Source: DATBAT01 sp963824805 (GTDB lineage: Bacteria > Acidobacteriota > Terriglobia > Terriglobales > Acidobacteriaceae). Taken from it: a stretch of DNA of 64,000 bases. Of this stretch, positions 1-9,621 are shown piece by piece. The position numbers were made by a program, and so were the translations under genes. Under the pieces are notes generated by a model, which did no database searches, had not been told where the DNA came from, and saw nothing but the letters and a program-made list of their open reading frames with translations. The stretch lies in assembly GCA_963824805.1 (NCBI GenBank), contig CAWGQZ010000001.1, forward strand, positions 1 to 64,000, written 5' to 3'. The stretch's first letter is position 1; every line of letters begins with the position of its first letter.

Positions 1-103
1 ATTCACTCCTCCCCTGCCCGATGGCGAAAGTGTCATTACCATTACCGCGCAGAATTCCCGCGGGGGAGTGAATACCCAACAGAAGAAGGTCGTGGTTCAA
101 TGA
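1..103 (+). CDS. FecR-domain protein, C-terminal fragment (cut by window edge)
   Basis: Reading from base 2, the frame gives the last 33 residues of the same protein that is complete at 15821-17095, ending QKKVVVQ and TGA at 101-103. The fragment corresponds to the last strands of a small beta-sandwich domain. Only one base at the very start differs clearly from the right-arm copy. Whether the rest of this copy exists depends on what lies before base 1. Confidence 0.8.
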   Translation, partial: FTPPLPDGESVITITAQNSRGGVNTQQKKVVVQ

Positions 104-265
104 GGAAAAACTTATGTCACGTGTTTTTCCCCGAGGGGCACGAACTTTCGTTTGCGGTATCTTGCGAAGAATCCAATAGAATTAGGGAAACAGAAGCCAA
201 CACGACGGCAATAACCGGGTGATTCCCGGAAGGGCTATTGTCCCAAAACAAGGAAAGCGTCACGT

Positions 266-1320
266 ATGTCATCCAACGGTTACTTCCAGTGCTTCGCGCA
301 TGCACAATTTGCGGTCGCTGTTTAGCTTTTTTCCAGCGATCTGGCGATCGACCTGGGCACCGCCAACACGTTGGTTTATGCGAAGGGCCGCGGCATCGTC
401 GTCACTGAGCCTTCCATCGTCGCCATCAACAAGGACACCGATGAAGTGAAGCCGTGGGCCGAGAAGCAAAGGAAATGCTGGGCCGGACGCCCGGTAACAT
501 CGTGGCCATCCGGCCGATGAAAGACGGAGTCATCGCGAACTTCGAAGTTACCGAAAAGATGTTGCAGCACTTCATCCGCAAAGCGCACAACGGCAAAAGC
601 TGGTGTATCCCCGAGTGGTAATCGGCATTCCTTCAGAGATTACCCAGGTCGAGCGGCGTGCGGTCGAAGATTCGGCCTATCGCGCGAAAGCTTCCGAAGT
701 GTATCTCGTCGAAGAAGCGATGGCTGCGGCTATCGGCGCCGGACTGCCGATTACTGAACCGCACGGCAACATGGTCGTCGACATCGGCGGCGGCACAACC
801 GACATCGCGGTGATCAGTTTGAGCGGCATCGTCTATTCGCGTTCTGTGCGCGTTGCCGGCAACGAGATGGACGAAGCGATCACGCAATACATCAAGCGAA
901 AATACAATTTGCTGATCGGTGAACGCACCGCGAGCGATCAAGATTGAATTAGGTTCGGCATATCCGCTCGACAAACCGCTGACCATGGAAGTCCAGGGCC
1001 GAAACTTAATCGAAGGCGTCCCTAAAACCATCACGGTCGATGACAGCGAATTCGTGAGGCGTTAAGCGAATGCGTTTCGACGATCATGAATGCCGTTCGC
1101 GTCGCGCTCGAACGTACCCCTCCCGAGCTTTCCGCCGACATCAGTGATCGCGGAATCGTCCTCACCGGCGGTGGAGCCTTTTGAAAAATCTTGACAAGGG
1201 AACCGGGAAGAAACCGGACTCCCAGTATCGATTGCCGACGATCCGCTGTGCAGCGTCGTTCTCGGTACGGGAAAAATGTTGAGCGACTTCAACCTGCTCA
1301 GTAAGATTTCAATCGAAAAG
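266..1320 (+). pseudogene. mreB: mreB, divergent and multiply frameshifted copy
   Basis: This is a rod-shape actin homologue (MreB), broken in this copy. Aligned by eye with the intact mreB at 14594-15658, it shows about nine small deletions (near 287, 332, 450, 599, 935, 1050, 1165 and 1200, some of 2 bases), and the stop TAG is read as AAG at 1318. The longest clean stretch, 603-947, still has the nucleotide-binding motif DIGGGTTDIA. Substitutions are mostly at third codon positions: about 20% of bases differ but only about 12% of residues in the clean stretch. That is the mark of a gene that evolved under selection before being broken or mis-sequenced. The flanks on both sides are almost identical to the other arm, so the divergent tract has sharp edges at the gene. 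Confidence 0.85.
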
Positions 1321-1423
1321 GAACGTCGTTGGTCGTTCGTTGGCCTTGGCCATTCAGATTCCTCAATATTGCCAGTTGGGTTTGCCAGCAACTAGCGACC
1401 AGTAACTAGCAACACTCCTAGCT

Positions 1424-2548
1424 ATGGAGAACCTCCTCAGCCGGTACCGCAACGTCACCATTCTGGTGGCAGTGCTTTTCGCCCAAGTCTTAGGGCTGGC
1501 CGTACAGGTGCGGCGTTCCCCAGACCAAACCTCTGGCCGGTTGATCCGGGTTTGGGCGGTTACGGCAATAACCCCCTTTGAAAAAGCGATTGTCTGGGTG
1601 CAATCGGATTTTCGCGGCATGTGGCGAAACTACCTTTACCTGCGCGGAGTAAGGCAGGAAAACCGCGATCTGAAAGATGAATTGGATCGCCTGCGGCTGG
1701 AGCAGGTTCGCCTAAAGGAGGATGCCGCCCAGGCAAGGCGTCTGCAGGCTCTGTTGGGATTCAAAGAGCAGTTCATCTCTCGCACCCTGGCAGCGCAGGT
1801 GATCGGTTCCAGCGGCAGCTCGCAATCGCGTACTGTCTACATCGACAAGGGAAAAAACGAAGGACTCGACACCGGAATGCCGGTCATCACCTCCGACGGC
1901 GTTGTCGGCAAAATCTGGCAGGTCTATTCGTCGACTTCGCAAGTTCTCTTACTCGACGATCAAAGCAGTGGAGTGGGGGCTATTCTTGAAACCTCCCGGC
2001 TGCAGGGAGTACTGCGCGGCAAACCGTCAGGCGACGTGATTCTGGAAAAGATCATGGCCGACGAACAGGTTCAGCCCGGAGAGAAAGTTCTGACCAGCGG
2101 CGGAGATCAGATATTTCCCAAGGGATTGGCTATTGGGTCCGTGATGAAGGTATCGCGCTCGGCCGACTCTTTCCTCACCATCCGCGTCCGCCCCAGCGCT
2201 GACCTGAGCAAACTGGAAGAAGTGCTGGTGATCACCCACAGAGAACAAAAAGCCCCGGCAGTGTCTCAGACCAATATGCGGGCTGCCGACATTTTGGCGA
2301 TGCGCCTCCCGTCAGTGCCTGACAAGCCGGCGGAGGATCCAAACAAGCCTGGAGCTAAGACTGCAGCAGTTGCTGAACCCGACGCTGGCTCGACCCCGAA
2401 AGTCGTGCCCCCCTCCGGAGCTCCATCGAAGCCGGACACGAGTTCCGCCACCGACCGTTCGCCCAAGTCTGCAGTCCCGGTAATTGCGCCGCCTGCGTCC
2501 AAGCCCGCGCCGCCCACCTCAACTCCCAACCAAGGGAAGCCGCAATAG
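1424..2548 (+). CDS. mreC: Rod shape-determining protein MreC
   Basis: MreC is the periplasmic scaffold of the elongasome, linking MreB and MreD to cell-wall synthases. This 374-residue copy is intact. It has a short cytoplasmic start, one membrane segment (about residues 10-30), a coiled coil (about 60-100) and the beta-domain core with GLDTGMPVITSDGVVGKIW near 145. The tail after about residue 270 is rich in Pro, Ala and Lys and probably disordered. ATG at 1424 has only a weak upstream ribosome site. It follows mreB by about 100 bases and runs directly into mreD. The right-arm copy is frameshifted, so this is the better copy. Confidence 0.93.
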   Translation: MENLLSRYRNVTILVAVLFAQVLGLAVQVRRSPDQTSGRLIRVWAVTAITPFEKAIVWVQSDFRGMWRNYLYLRGVRQENRDLKDELDRLRLEQVRLKEDAAQARRLQALLGFKEQFISRTLAAQVIGSSGSSQSRTVYIDKGKNEGLDTGMPVITSDGVVGKIWQVYSSTSQVLLLDDQSSGVGAILETSRLQGVLRGKPSGDVILEKIMADEQVQPGEKVLTSGGDQIFPKGLAIGSVMKVSRSADSFLTIRVRPSADLSKLEEVLVITHREQKAPAVSQTNMRAADILAMRLPSVPDKPAEDPNKPGAKTAAVAEPDAGSTPKVVPPSGAPSKPDTSSATDRSPKSAVPVIAPPASKPAPPTSTPNQGKPQ

Positions 2549-2549
2549 C

Positions 2550-3068
2550 GTGCCCATTACCTACACCTCCAACGATCAAGTCGAGGTTTACCGCTTTGGC
2601 TGGCCAGTAGCAATTGGCGTTCCGCTGGTTGCGATTTTTTTCCAGGCCTTCTTGCCGCTGCGGTTTCACTTCTTTTCGACCTTTGATCTGCCGTTCCTGG
2701 TGACCGTATTTTTTGCGGTAGCCCGCCGCAATCCTGCGAGCGGACTATTCACCGGTAGCGTGATTGGATTGTTGCAGGATTGTCTTACCCATCAGCCCAT
2801 CGGACTCTATGGTATCGCTTTGACCGTGGTCGGCTTCGGGGCATCGTCCCTTGGCGCCCGAATCGATGTTGAGAACGTCGGTGCCCGCTTCCTGGTGACC
2901 CTGTTCTTCTACATCGTGCACGAGGTGGTGTATTTCGTCGTCGCCCGCGGCATGGTGGGACTGACGCTGGAATGGAGCTGGCCCCACGAATTGGGCTCGG
3001 CCCTCGCCAACGCCCTGCTGGCAGTCGCTTTATTCGCGCTGCTCGATCGCTTTAAGCGAAGAACTTAG
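2550..3068 (+). CDS. mreD: Rod shape-determining protein MreD
   Basis: MreD is the small multi-spanning membrane partner of MreC. The start chosen is GTG 2550, one base after the mreC stop, giving 172 residues, the usual MreD length. A longer frame starting at 2484 would overlap the mreC tail and adds only low-complexity Arg/Pro sequence. The product has about five hydrophobic segments (for example around FPLRFHFFSTFDLPFLVTVFF). Its stop TAG (3066-3068) directly abuts the stop of the convergent TPR gene, with no spacer. An identical-length copy lies at 12842-13360. Confidence 0.9.
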   Translation: MPITYTSNDQVEVYRFGWPVAIGVPLVAIFFQAFLPLRFHFFSTFDLPFLVTVFFAVARRNPASGLFTGSVIGLLQDCLTHQPIGLYGIALTVVGFGASSLGARIDVENVGARFLVTLFFYIVHEVVYFVVARGMVGLTLEWSWPHELGSALANALLAVALFALLDRFKRRT

Positions 3069-4574
3069 TCAGCCTTTCTTTCCGCCTGCCATTTTCTGCG
3101 CCTTAACTCGAACGAAGGCATAGTTGAGCTGCGGAAGCGAGTTGAAGGCGGCGGCCTGCGCGTACAACTCCCGCGCTTTGGCAGTGTCGCCTTTGCCGTC
3201 GTAGGCTTGGGCCATCCGATACATGTCCTGTGGATTCTGCTGGTTTGCCTGTTGCAGTTCAGCAATGGCTTTGTCGTAATCCTTCCCGGCCAGCGCGATC
3301 ATCCCCTCCAGTTCATGGGACTGCCGTTCCAGCACTGGATTCTTCGAGGCCTCGGCGCCAGTAGCAAATTCAGCGGCTTCCGCTTTTGCTGTTTTGTAGT
3401 CCTTTTTGCCCGTGGCAATCCTGCCGAGGTTGTAATGCTGCACAAGCTGCGCGTTGTCCATGATTTCCTTAGACAAGTTGGAGGCCTGAATCAATTTTAC
3501 GGAACTGTCAAATACTTGCTTCGCGACGTCGAATTTCTGCGCTTCGACCAGAATATTTCCCTTGGCCTGAAGATCGGTCGCCATGGCGGCTGCGTCGCTT
3601 GCCTTTTCGGCCACGGCATACTCTTTGCCCATCCACTGTACGGCCTCGTCGAGCTTGCCATTGTCCGCGGCGACCACTGCCAAGCCAAAGAGCGCCAGGC
3701 GGCGGTCTCCATCGCTTCGGGCTTTGTCGATAATTTTCTTGAGTTCGGCTGAGGCGTCCTGCTGCTTGCCCTGATACATGAGATCGGCGGAGATGCCAAA
3801 GTGCGAAGCTACAAAGTTCGGATCGATCGACAGCGCTTTACGATACTGTGTGATGGAATCGTCGAAGCGTCCCATCTTCAGCAGCAATTCACCATAGGAG
3901 TCGTAGGGATTGGGATCGTTCGGAATCAGCACCGTATACTTCTTGAATGCTTGTTCGGCGTTGGGGTAGTCTCCTGCCTGCCGGTAAGAGTACCCAAGCA
4001 TGTTGTATGTGGGCGAGTAGTCAGGTGCGACTTCTGCGCCCTTCTTGAGATGTTCAATGGCGGCGGCGAAATCCTGCTGGCCGAACTGAAAGGTCCCGTA
4101 GGCGAATCGGACACGTTCGTCGCCGGGATAGGCCGCGACCGCCTTATCGAGATATTCCTTCTGTTTGACGGTGTCGCCGTTGGTCCCAGCTTCGGTCGCC
4201 AGGATCAACGCTTTTTCGCCATCGGATGCTTTGTCCGCCAGGCTGACTGCCTTGTTTAGGTGATCGAAGAATTCGTGCGCGGTGGCGGCAGCGGTGGCAC
4301 GGGCAAGTTCCGCCGAGGCGAATTGCGGGTCCAGTGCAATCGCCTTGTCGAAATGCTCGATGGAATCCTGCGCCAGCAACTTGTCGGCGAGGTCGCGGCC
4401 CTGCAGGAATTCCTTGCGCGCCTCCTCCGACTTCGTGGTCACTGGAACTTTGCCGCTTTTGGCGGGAGCCGAAGGTTTGGCATCACGGTTCGTTGAATTG
4501 CAGGCGATCCACGTGGCAGCAATGACGACCAATACGGCAGCCACAAATGAGCGCAACAGGAAGTTAATACGCAT
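3069..4574 (-). CDS. TPR-repeat lipoprotein (left copy)
   Basis: This is a 501-residue protein. The N-terminal hydrophobic stretch ends in WIAC (Cys about residue 26), which looks like a lipobox, so it is probably a lipoprotein anchored in the envelope. The rest consists of about nine tetratricopeptide repeats, seen as repeated A..FKKY..L.PNDP and FDDSI.QYRKAL.IDP units. TPRs mediate protein-protein contacts; the partner is unknown. The gene converges on mreD with no gap and has a GGAAGGAGAT ribosome site before ATG. Compared with the right copy there are about 14 residue changes, mostly conservative (K/R, E/Q, L/M), and no indels. Confidence 0.85.
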   Translation of the reverse strand: MRINFLLRSFVAAVLVVIAATWIACNSTNRDAKPSAPAKSGKVPVTTKSEEARKEFLQGRDLADKLLAQDSIEHFDKAIALDPQFASAELARATAAATAHEFFDHLNKAVSLADKASDGEKALILATEAGTNGDTVKQKEYLDKAVAAYPGDERVRFAYGTFQFGQQDFAAAIEHLKKGAEVAPDYSPTYNMLGYSYRQAGDYPNAEQAFKKYTVLIPNDPNPYDSYGELLLKMGRFDDSITQYRKALSIDPNFVASHFGISADLMYQGKQQDASAELKKIIDKARSDGDRRLALFGLAVVAADNGKLDEAVQWMGKEYAVAEKASDAAAMATDLQAKGNILVEAQKFDVAKQVFDSSVKLIQASNLSKEIMDNAQLVQHYNLGRIATGKKDYKTAKAEAAEFATGAEASKNPVLERQSHELEGMIALAGKDYDKAIAELQQANQQNPQDMYRMAQAYDGKGDTAKARELYAQAAAFNSLPQLNYAFVRVKAQKMAGGKKG

Positions 4575-4883
4575 CGAACGATCTCCTTCCAGAGATGAGG
4601 AACGCGGCTCGAACTCACAAATACCGAATGTCAGTTTTGTCGAGCGGGTTGATTGCTAGACGTTGTCCGGCCGCGTTTGGATAGCATAGCGACGGTACGA
4701 GTCCGGATATGCGCGAGCCATGATACCAACATTGGCGTGTGCCCGGCGCTGTTGGGATAGAACGCCGGATTTCCGGGACGAGAAGTGAAAGTTACCCTTA
4801 TTGTGCGGTGGAATTCGTATCAGGGCGCCGCTCGAGCGATGGCGTGGGTTGCAGAATCGGCTCCGGGGTTTGACTGCCGCCAC
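4575..4883. other. Gap between TPR and response-regulator genes (left arm)
   Basis: About 310 bases lie between the start of the TPR gene and the end of the response-regulator gene, mirrored at 11025-11335. No coding frame is shared in a conserved way by the two arms. I saw no clear sigma-54 promoter (GG-N10-GC type with TTGCA). A GC-rich hairpin-like patch sits around 4741-4770. It probably holds the TPR promoter. Confidence 0.5.
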
Positions 4884-6287
4884 CTAGGCTCCCGCGGAGA
4901 GCTTGTGGTGCCCCTTGGCCTCCGCCAACCCATATTGGCGGATCTTGTATAGCAGAGCCTTGTAGCTGATCTTTAGCAAGCCGGCCGCCTGCTTGCGATT
5001 CCAATTCGTTTCATCCAGTGCTTTTGCAATGGCCTCAGCTTCTGCGCCATCCTTGGCGCTGCGTCCCGGGACTTCAATCCCCCGGAAGACTCCGTCGCCT
5101 TTGCTGCCATGTCGAAGGTTGCGCCAGCGCCGTCGGCTTTCGGTTGAAGCTCTTTAATGGCTGCTTCTTCGTCACCAAGCACGATGTAGCGCTTAATAAA
5201 GTTATTCAGCTCGCGCAGATTTCCCGGCCAGGGATAGTCCAGGCATGCCTGCAGAAAGGAAGACGACATCTGCAGGGGCGCGCGGGCGTAGCGCTCCGAC
5301 ATGCGCGACATAAAATGCTTTAGCAGAATCGGAATTTCTTCCTTGCGCTCTCGCAACGGCGGCACCTGAAGCGTGAAAGCGTTCAGCCGGTAGTAAAGGT
5401 CCTCGCGCAGCCGCTTGTTGGCGATCGCTTCCGGAATGTTGATGTTCGTCGCCGCCAGAATGCGGACATCGACCTGAATTACGGAACGGCTGCCGAGCCG
5501 CGAAAATTGCTGGTCCTGCAAAACGTGGAGCAGTTTGGCTTGCAATAACGGAGGCATTTCGCCGATTTCGTCCAGCAGAATCGTGCCCTTGTTGCACAGT
5601 TCAAACTTGCCAGGCTTGGCGTGGGTGGCGCCGGTGAAGGCTCCGGCTTCATATCCGAACAGTTCGCTTTCCAGCAGATCAGCCGGTACTGCCGCGCAAT
5701 TTACTTTCAAGAATGTTCGGTGAGCACGTGGCGAAAGCTTATGCACCAGCCGGGCCAAAACTTCTTTGCCGGTGCCACTCTCACCCAGCAGGAGAACCGG
5801 AATATCGACATTCGCGACCAATGCCGCCTGCGAGCGGATCTTGCGCATCTCCGGACTGGCAGCGACAAAAAACACGTCGTCGCAAAGCTCTTCTACTTCT
5901 CCGGGATGGTTCCCCTTGTTCTTCCCTAAACATAGGTCGATTACCGCGTCGAGCTCAGCTTTCTGAAATGGCTTGGTGATATAGTCCTGCGCGCCCAGAC
6001 GGATTGCCTGTACCACCTTCCGCGTGTCACTGACGCAGGAGAGCATGACCACTTTTACGCCGGGTAATTTGACGCAGTTGTTCCAATGTCTGCAGCCCGT
6101 CAATGCCAGGCATCAGCAGGTCGAGCAGAATCATGTCGGGCTTAAGCCCTTTCTGCATTTTCTCGATGGCTTCTTCGCCGGTGGTGGCGGTTTCGACTTT
6201 GTGGTCATCTACCTCCAGCAGCGTGCGGATGTAACGGAGCATGCCGGGTTCGTCGTCGACCAGTAGAATTTTGGCTTTGTCCTTCAT
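4884..6287 (-). pseudogene. Sigma-54-dependent response regulator, frameshifted copy
   Basis: Same protein as the intact 468-residue copy at 9618-11024: receiver, AAA+ and Fis-type helix-turn-helix domains. In this copy the receiver is broken at about 6063-6075 by a 2-base loss, and the region before the DNA-binding domain is broken at about 5068 by a 1-base loss, so the last domain is out of frame. The central AAA+ part (4973-6103 frame) is clean and keeps GESGTGKE and GAFTGA. The upstream kinase gene overlaps its start by 4 bases, as in the right arm. Confidence 0.85.
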
Positions 6288-7194
6288 TTACCAGTTCCTT
6301 TGCCAGCCGCACTGGACACGGGTTTGGTGGGAAGAAGGAATAAAAACTCGGCGCCTGCGCCTTGGTCGCTCTCCACCCAGACATTCCCCACCATCTTCTA
6401 CCAGCCGGCGCGCAATCGCCAGGCCTAATCCCATGCCGTCGCTTTGACTCTCGTGCTGCGGAAGGCGGAAGAAAGTCGTCGGAAAATTTCCATCTGGAAT
6501 TCCGCAGGAATTCCCGGCCCGGTGTCTCTCTCACTCCTCCTGATTGCATTGGGAACAGAAAAGCGGGCAGACGGCGCCTCTCCACGCCCGAAGCCTTAGC
6601 TACACTGCCGCCGCTCCCACATATGAGGCTCAGCATGCAGCCATACGGTCCCGCCGCTCGGCGTGTAATTGGAAGCATTCTCCAGAAGATTCGAAACCAC
6701 CCGCTGTACCTTGGCGTAGTCAAAAGGGAATTCTTTCAATTTCTCATTGGGCAGGAAGTAGAGAGCAAGACCCTTCTCCTGAAAACGCTGCGACCACATG
6801 CGACAAATATCCGAAAGGCAAGCGTTGAGATCTCCAATTTATAGTGCAACTTGATGTCGCCGGTTTCGAGCACGCTGAAGGTCAAAAAATCCTGGATGAA
6901 ATGCTGCAACCGGTGACCACTCGAGTGCATGTCACTGAGCACTTCGCGCTGGCGGTCATTCAGTGGCCCCAGTTTTTCGCCGCGCAGCAATTCGACATAC
7001 CCATTCATGATCGCAAGTGGTGTTTTCAGGTCGTGTGCGGCAGAGGCCAGGGCGTTGGTGGTCCGGGTAAAGCGCTCGCGAAGCTTGGCGAATTCCTGTG
7101 CTAGTTTTTTGGGATCAGTCTCGGGCGTGAGGTTTTTCTCCAGCGCCTCTTGGGTAGGCCCGGCCGCAGTTTTCGAATCCGGAAAGAGAGCCAC
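6284..7194 (-). pseudogene. Soluble histidine kinase, frameshifted copy
   Basis: Counterpart of 8688-9621. The N-terminal 150 residues (7194 down to about 6740) are clean and include the phosphoacceptor motif AHDLKTPLAIMNGY. That part is broken in the right arm, so the two arms complement each other. After about 6840 the frame is lost and the ATPase domain continues in pieces; the segment before the last glycine-rich box also differs from the right arm. No membrane segment is visible, so the kinase is probably cytoplasmic. It ends overlapping the response-regulator start, giving a kinase-regulator operon. Confidence 0.8.
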
Positions 7195-7436
7195 TGGCCG
7201 TTTTCCGATGGAGGAACCGATAGGTTCGGGACGATCTGGCCACCGTCAGGGGAGGGAAAACTGCTTTGAACCGTCCGTTTGGGGACGTAGGCAAGATCTA
7301 ATATAATTTCCCCTCGTGTCAACGAGAAAGGGCTATAAATTGTGCCCATTAGAACAAAACCATTGCACTCGTAAGCTGTTGATATGCTTAGGAAAACTCC
7401 CATACCCCTGCGGCCACCCCTCGAACGTAACCATGC

Positions 7437-7920
7437 TTGACGGCTTTGTTGGCTGAATACAGGAAGTTAACCCCGTTTGCTTGGCTTTTACCCGACAGGC
7501 TTCTCTATCCGCAGCCGAGATGCAAGAAATTGTGGGGTGGTGCTGGTCCAAGAGGAACGATCGTCGAGATGTAAACTTTCCCCTGAACGCCGCAGGTGGC
7601 AGCGGTTCCCGCTTGCGATTCCGGTTTTCAATTCCCTGCCAGGACGAAAACGGTAAGGACATTTTGGAATTCGCCACGGCTTTGAATGTTTTCCGCTGGC
7701 GGTTTATTGGTGGCTGTACGCCGCACGCCGCCTGATGTTTGAGCAATACTCCTTGGAAGTTCCACTTTTTCCGGTGCCGGAGTAAAACCTCTCTCCCCAG
7801 TCGGCACGAGCTCTTCAGGCCCGCCTGGTGCGCGTCGTCCACGGACCAGAATTGTCATTTGATGGGACTCGAAATTCTCGCGCGCCCTCGTCGTCGGTTA
7901 GAGGATTCGCCAAGGCCAGC
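7437..7920 (+). pseudogene. PilZ-domain protein remnant (left copy)
   Basis: This is the mirror of 7990-8474 with more damage: several indels and substitutions break the frame around 7565 and 7695. Recognisable pieces include the CQDENGKDILEFATALN segment and, near the end, ARLVRVVH and CHLMGLEIL in another frame. The homology to the right arm fades at about 7905-7920, at the fold point, so the normal end of the gene is not present. PilZ domains bind cyclic di-GMP. The best start is TTG at 7437. Confidence 0.65.
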
Positions 7921-7989
7921 AAGCGAAAGTAACCCGGGAGTAGGGCACTCTCAGGCTATAGCAGGGAAAAAGGGAAAACATTTTCACAT

Positions 7990-8474
7990 TGGGGAAGTAA
8001 ACTGCCCTTCGCGATCCGCTTACGACGAGAGGGCACGCGAGAATTTCAGTCCCATCAAGTGACAATTCTGGTCGTGGACTACGCGCACCAGGCGGGCCTG
8101 AAGAGCTCGTGCCGACTGGGGAGGAGGTTGGTCTCCGGCACCGGAGAGATAGGAACTTCCAAGGAGTATTGCTCAACGTCAGGCAGCATGCGGCGTACAG
8201 CCACCAACATTCCGCCAGCGGAAACATTCAAAGCCGTGGCGAATTCCAAAATGTCCTTACCGTTTTCGTCCTGGCAGCGAATGAAAACCGGAATCGCAAG
8301 CGGCAACCGCTGCCACCTGCGGCGTTCAGGGGAAAGTTTCTTTCTCGACAATCGTTCCTCTTGGACCAGCACCACCCACAATTTCTTGCATCTCGGCTGC
8401 CAATAGCAAGGCCTGTCGGGTAAAAGCCAAGCAAACGGGGTTAACTTCCTGTATTCAGCCAACAAAGCCGTCAA
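7990..8474 (-). pseudogene. PilZ-domain protein, truncated and frameshifted (right copy)
   Basis: The frame from TTG 8474 down to 8079 gives 131 residues. It contains a PilZ-like signature: basic ERRRWQRLPL with spaced arginines, then NVSAGGML (the [D/N]xSxxG loop), then a strand SLEVPI. PilZ domains sense cyclic di-GMP. The final strand ARLVRVVHDQNCHLMGL lies in a different frame around 8040-8090, so there is an indel near 8110. The gene then runs into the loop of the inverted repeat and is not completed. It is divergent from the kinase gene, sharing the 8475-8687 promoter region. Confidence 0.7.
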
Positions 8475-8587
8475 GCATGGTTACGTTCGCTCCATGGCCG
8501 CAGGGGTATGGGAGTTTTCCTAAGCATATCAACAGCTTACGAGTGCAATGGTTTTGTTCTAATGGCCAAATTTATAGCCCTTTCTCG

Positions 8588-8616
8588 TTGACACGAGGGA
8601 AAATTCTGTCATACTT
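8588..8616 (+). promoter_or_regulatory. Possible sigma-70 promoter for the kinase/regulator operon
   Basis: TTGACA at 8588-8593 is a perfect -35 match. With a 16-17 base spacer a weak -10 (CATACT/ATACTT, 8610-8616) follows, about 70 bases before the kinase start at 8688. In the left arm the -35 is conserved but the -10 region is rewritten, so the two copies may not be equally expressed. Confidence 0.4.
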
Positions 8617-8687
8617 TGCCTACGTCCAAACGGACGGTTCAAAGCAGTTTTCCCTCCCCTGAGCGGTAGCCAGATCGTCCCGAACCT

Positions 8688-9621
8688 ATGGTTCCTCCAT
8701 CGGAAAACAGCAGTGTCTCCGCTGCCCGGAATTCGAAAACTGCGGCCGGGCCTACCCAAGAGGCGCTGGAGAAAAACCTCGCGCCCGAGACTGATCCCAA
8801 AAAACTGGCACAGGAATACGCCAAGCTTCGCGAGCGCTTTACCGGACCACCAACGCCCTGGCCTCTGCCGCACACGACCTGAAAACACCACTGGCGATCA
8901 TGAATGGGTATGTCGAATTGCTGCGCGGCGAAAAACTGGGTCCACTGAACGACCGCCAGCGCGAAGTGCTCAGTGACATGCACTCGAGTGGTCACCGGTT
9001 GCAGCATTTCATCCAGGATTTTCTGACCTTCAGCGTGCTCGAAACCGGCGACATCAAGTTGCACTATGAAATTGGAGAACTCAACGCTTGCCTTTCGGAT
9101 ATTTGTCGCATGTGGTCGCAGCGTTTTCAGGAGAAGGGTCTTGCTCTCTACTTCCTGCCCAATGAGAAATTGAAAGAATTCCCTTTTGACTACGCCAAGG
9201 TACAGCGGGTGGTTTCGAATCTTCTGGAGAATGCTTCCAAATACACGCCGAGCGGCGGGACCGTATGGCTGCATGCTGAGCCTCATATGTGGGAGCGGCG
9301 CAGTGTAGCTAAGGCTTCGGGCGTGGAGAGGCGCCGTCTGCCGCTTTCTGTTCCCAATGCAATCAAGCTCAGTGTTGCGGACACCGGGCCGGGAATTCCT
9401 GCGGAATTCCAGATGGAAATTTTCGACGACTTCTTCCGCCTTCCGCAGAACGAGAATCAAAGCGACGGCATGGGATTAGGCCTGGCGATTGCGCGCCGGC
9501 TGGTAAACAGCATGGGGGGAAAGTCTGGGTAGAGAGCGACCAGGGTGCAGGCGCCAAGTTTTCATTCCTGCTTCCCACCAAACCCGTGTCCGGTGCGGCT
9601 GGCAAAGGAACTGGTAAATGA
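8688..9621 (+). pseudogene. Soluble histidine kinase, frameshifted copy
   Basis: Two-component sensor kinase without a visible membrane segment or input domain. Order: acidic N-terminus with a helical stretch, H-box HDLKTPLAIMNGY (phosphoacceptor His), N-box around NLLENASKYTPSGG, then G-boxes DTGPGIP and GMGLGLAIARRL. One base is missing at about 8841 (CTTTACCGG; the left arm has CTTTACCCGG), and the frame is lost again at about 9517, before the conserved VWVESDQGAGAKFSFLLP end. The true stop is TGA 9619-9621, overlapping the ATG of the response regulator (ATGA), which implies translational coupling. Confidence 0.82.

Larger units (their letters stand above)
1..7920. repeat. Left arm of a ~7.9 kb inverted repeat
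   Basis: Read in reverse complement, this block matches 7990-15921 gene for gene; paired positions add up to about 15,911-15,924. Near the outer end, the FecR 3' end and the FecR-mreB gap differ at only a few bases in about 270. The two TPR genes have the same length and differ at roughly 14 of 501 residues. The exception is the mreB coding block (about 275-1200), which is only about 80% identical and carries several small deletions. The arm is already inside FecR at base 1, so its outer end is not seen. Confidence 0.95.

Noticed and set aside
1381..1423. Short repeated 'actagc' units between mreB and mreC
   Set aside because: Only a few imperfect copies, in both arms; too weak to call a regulatory or tandem repeat.
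7739..8062. 107-codon frame running across the loop of the palindrome
   Set aside because: It begins in the wrong PilZ frame and crosses the fold point into the opposite strand of the other copy; it cannot be a natural gene.
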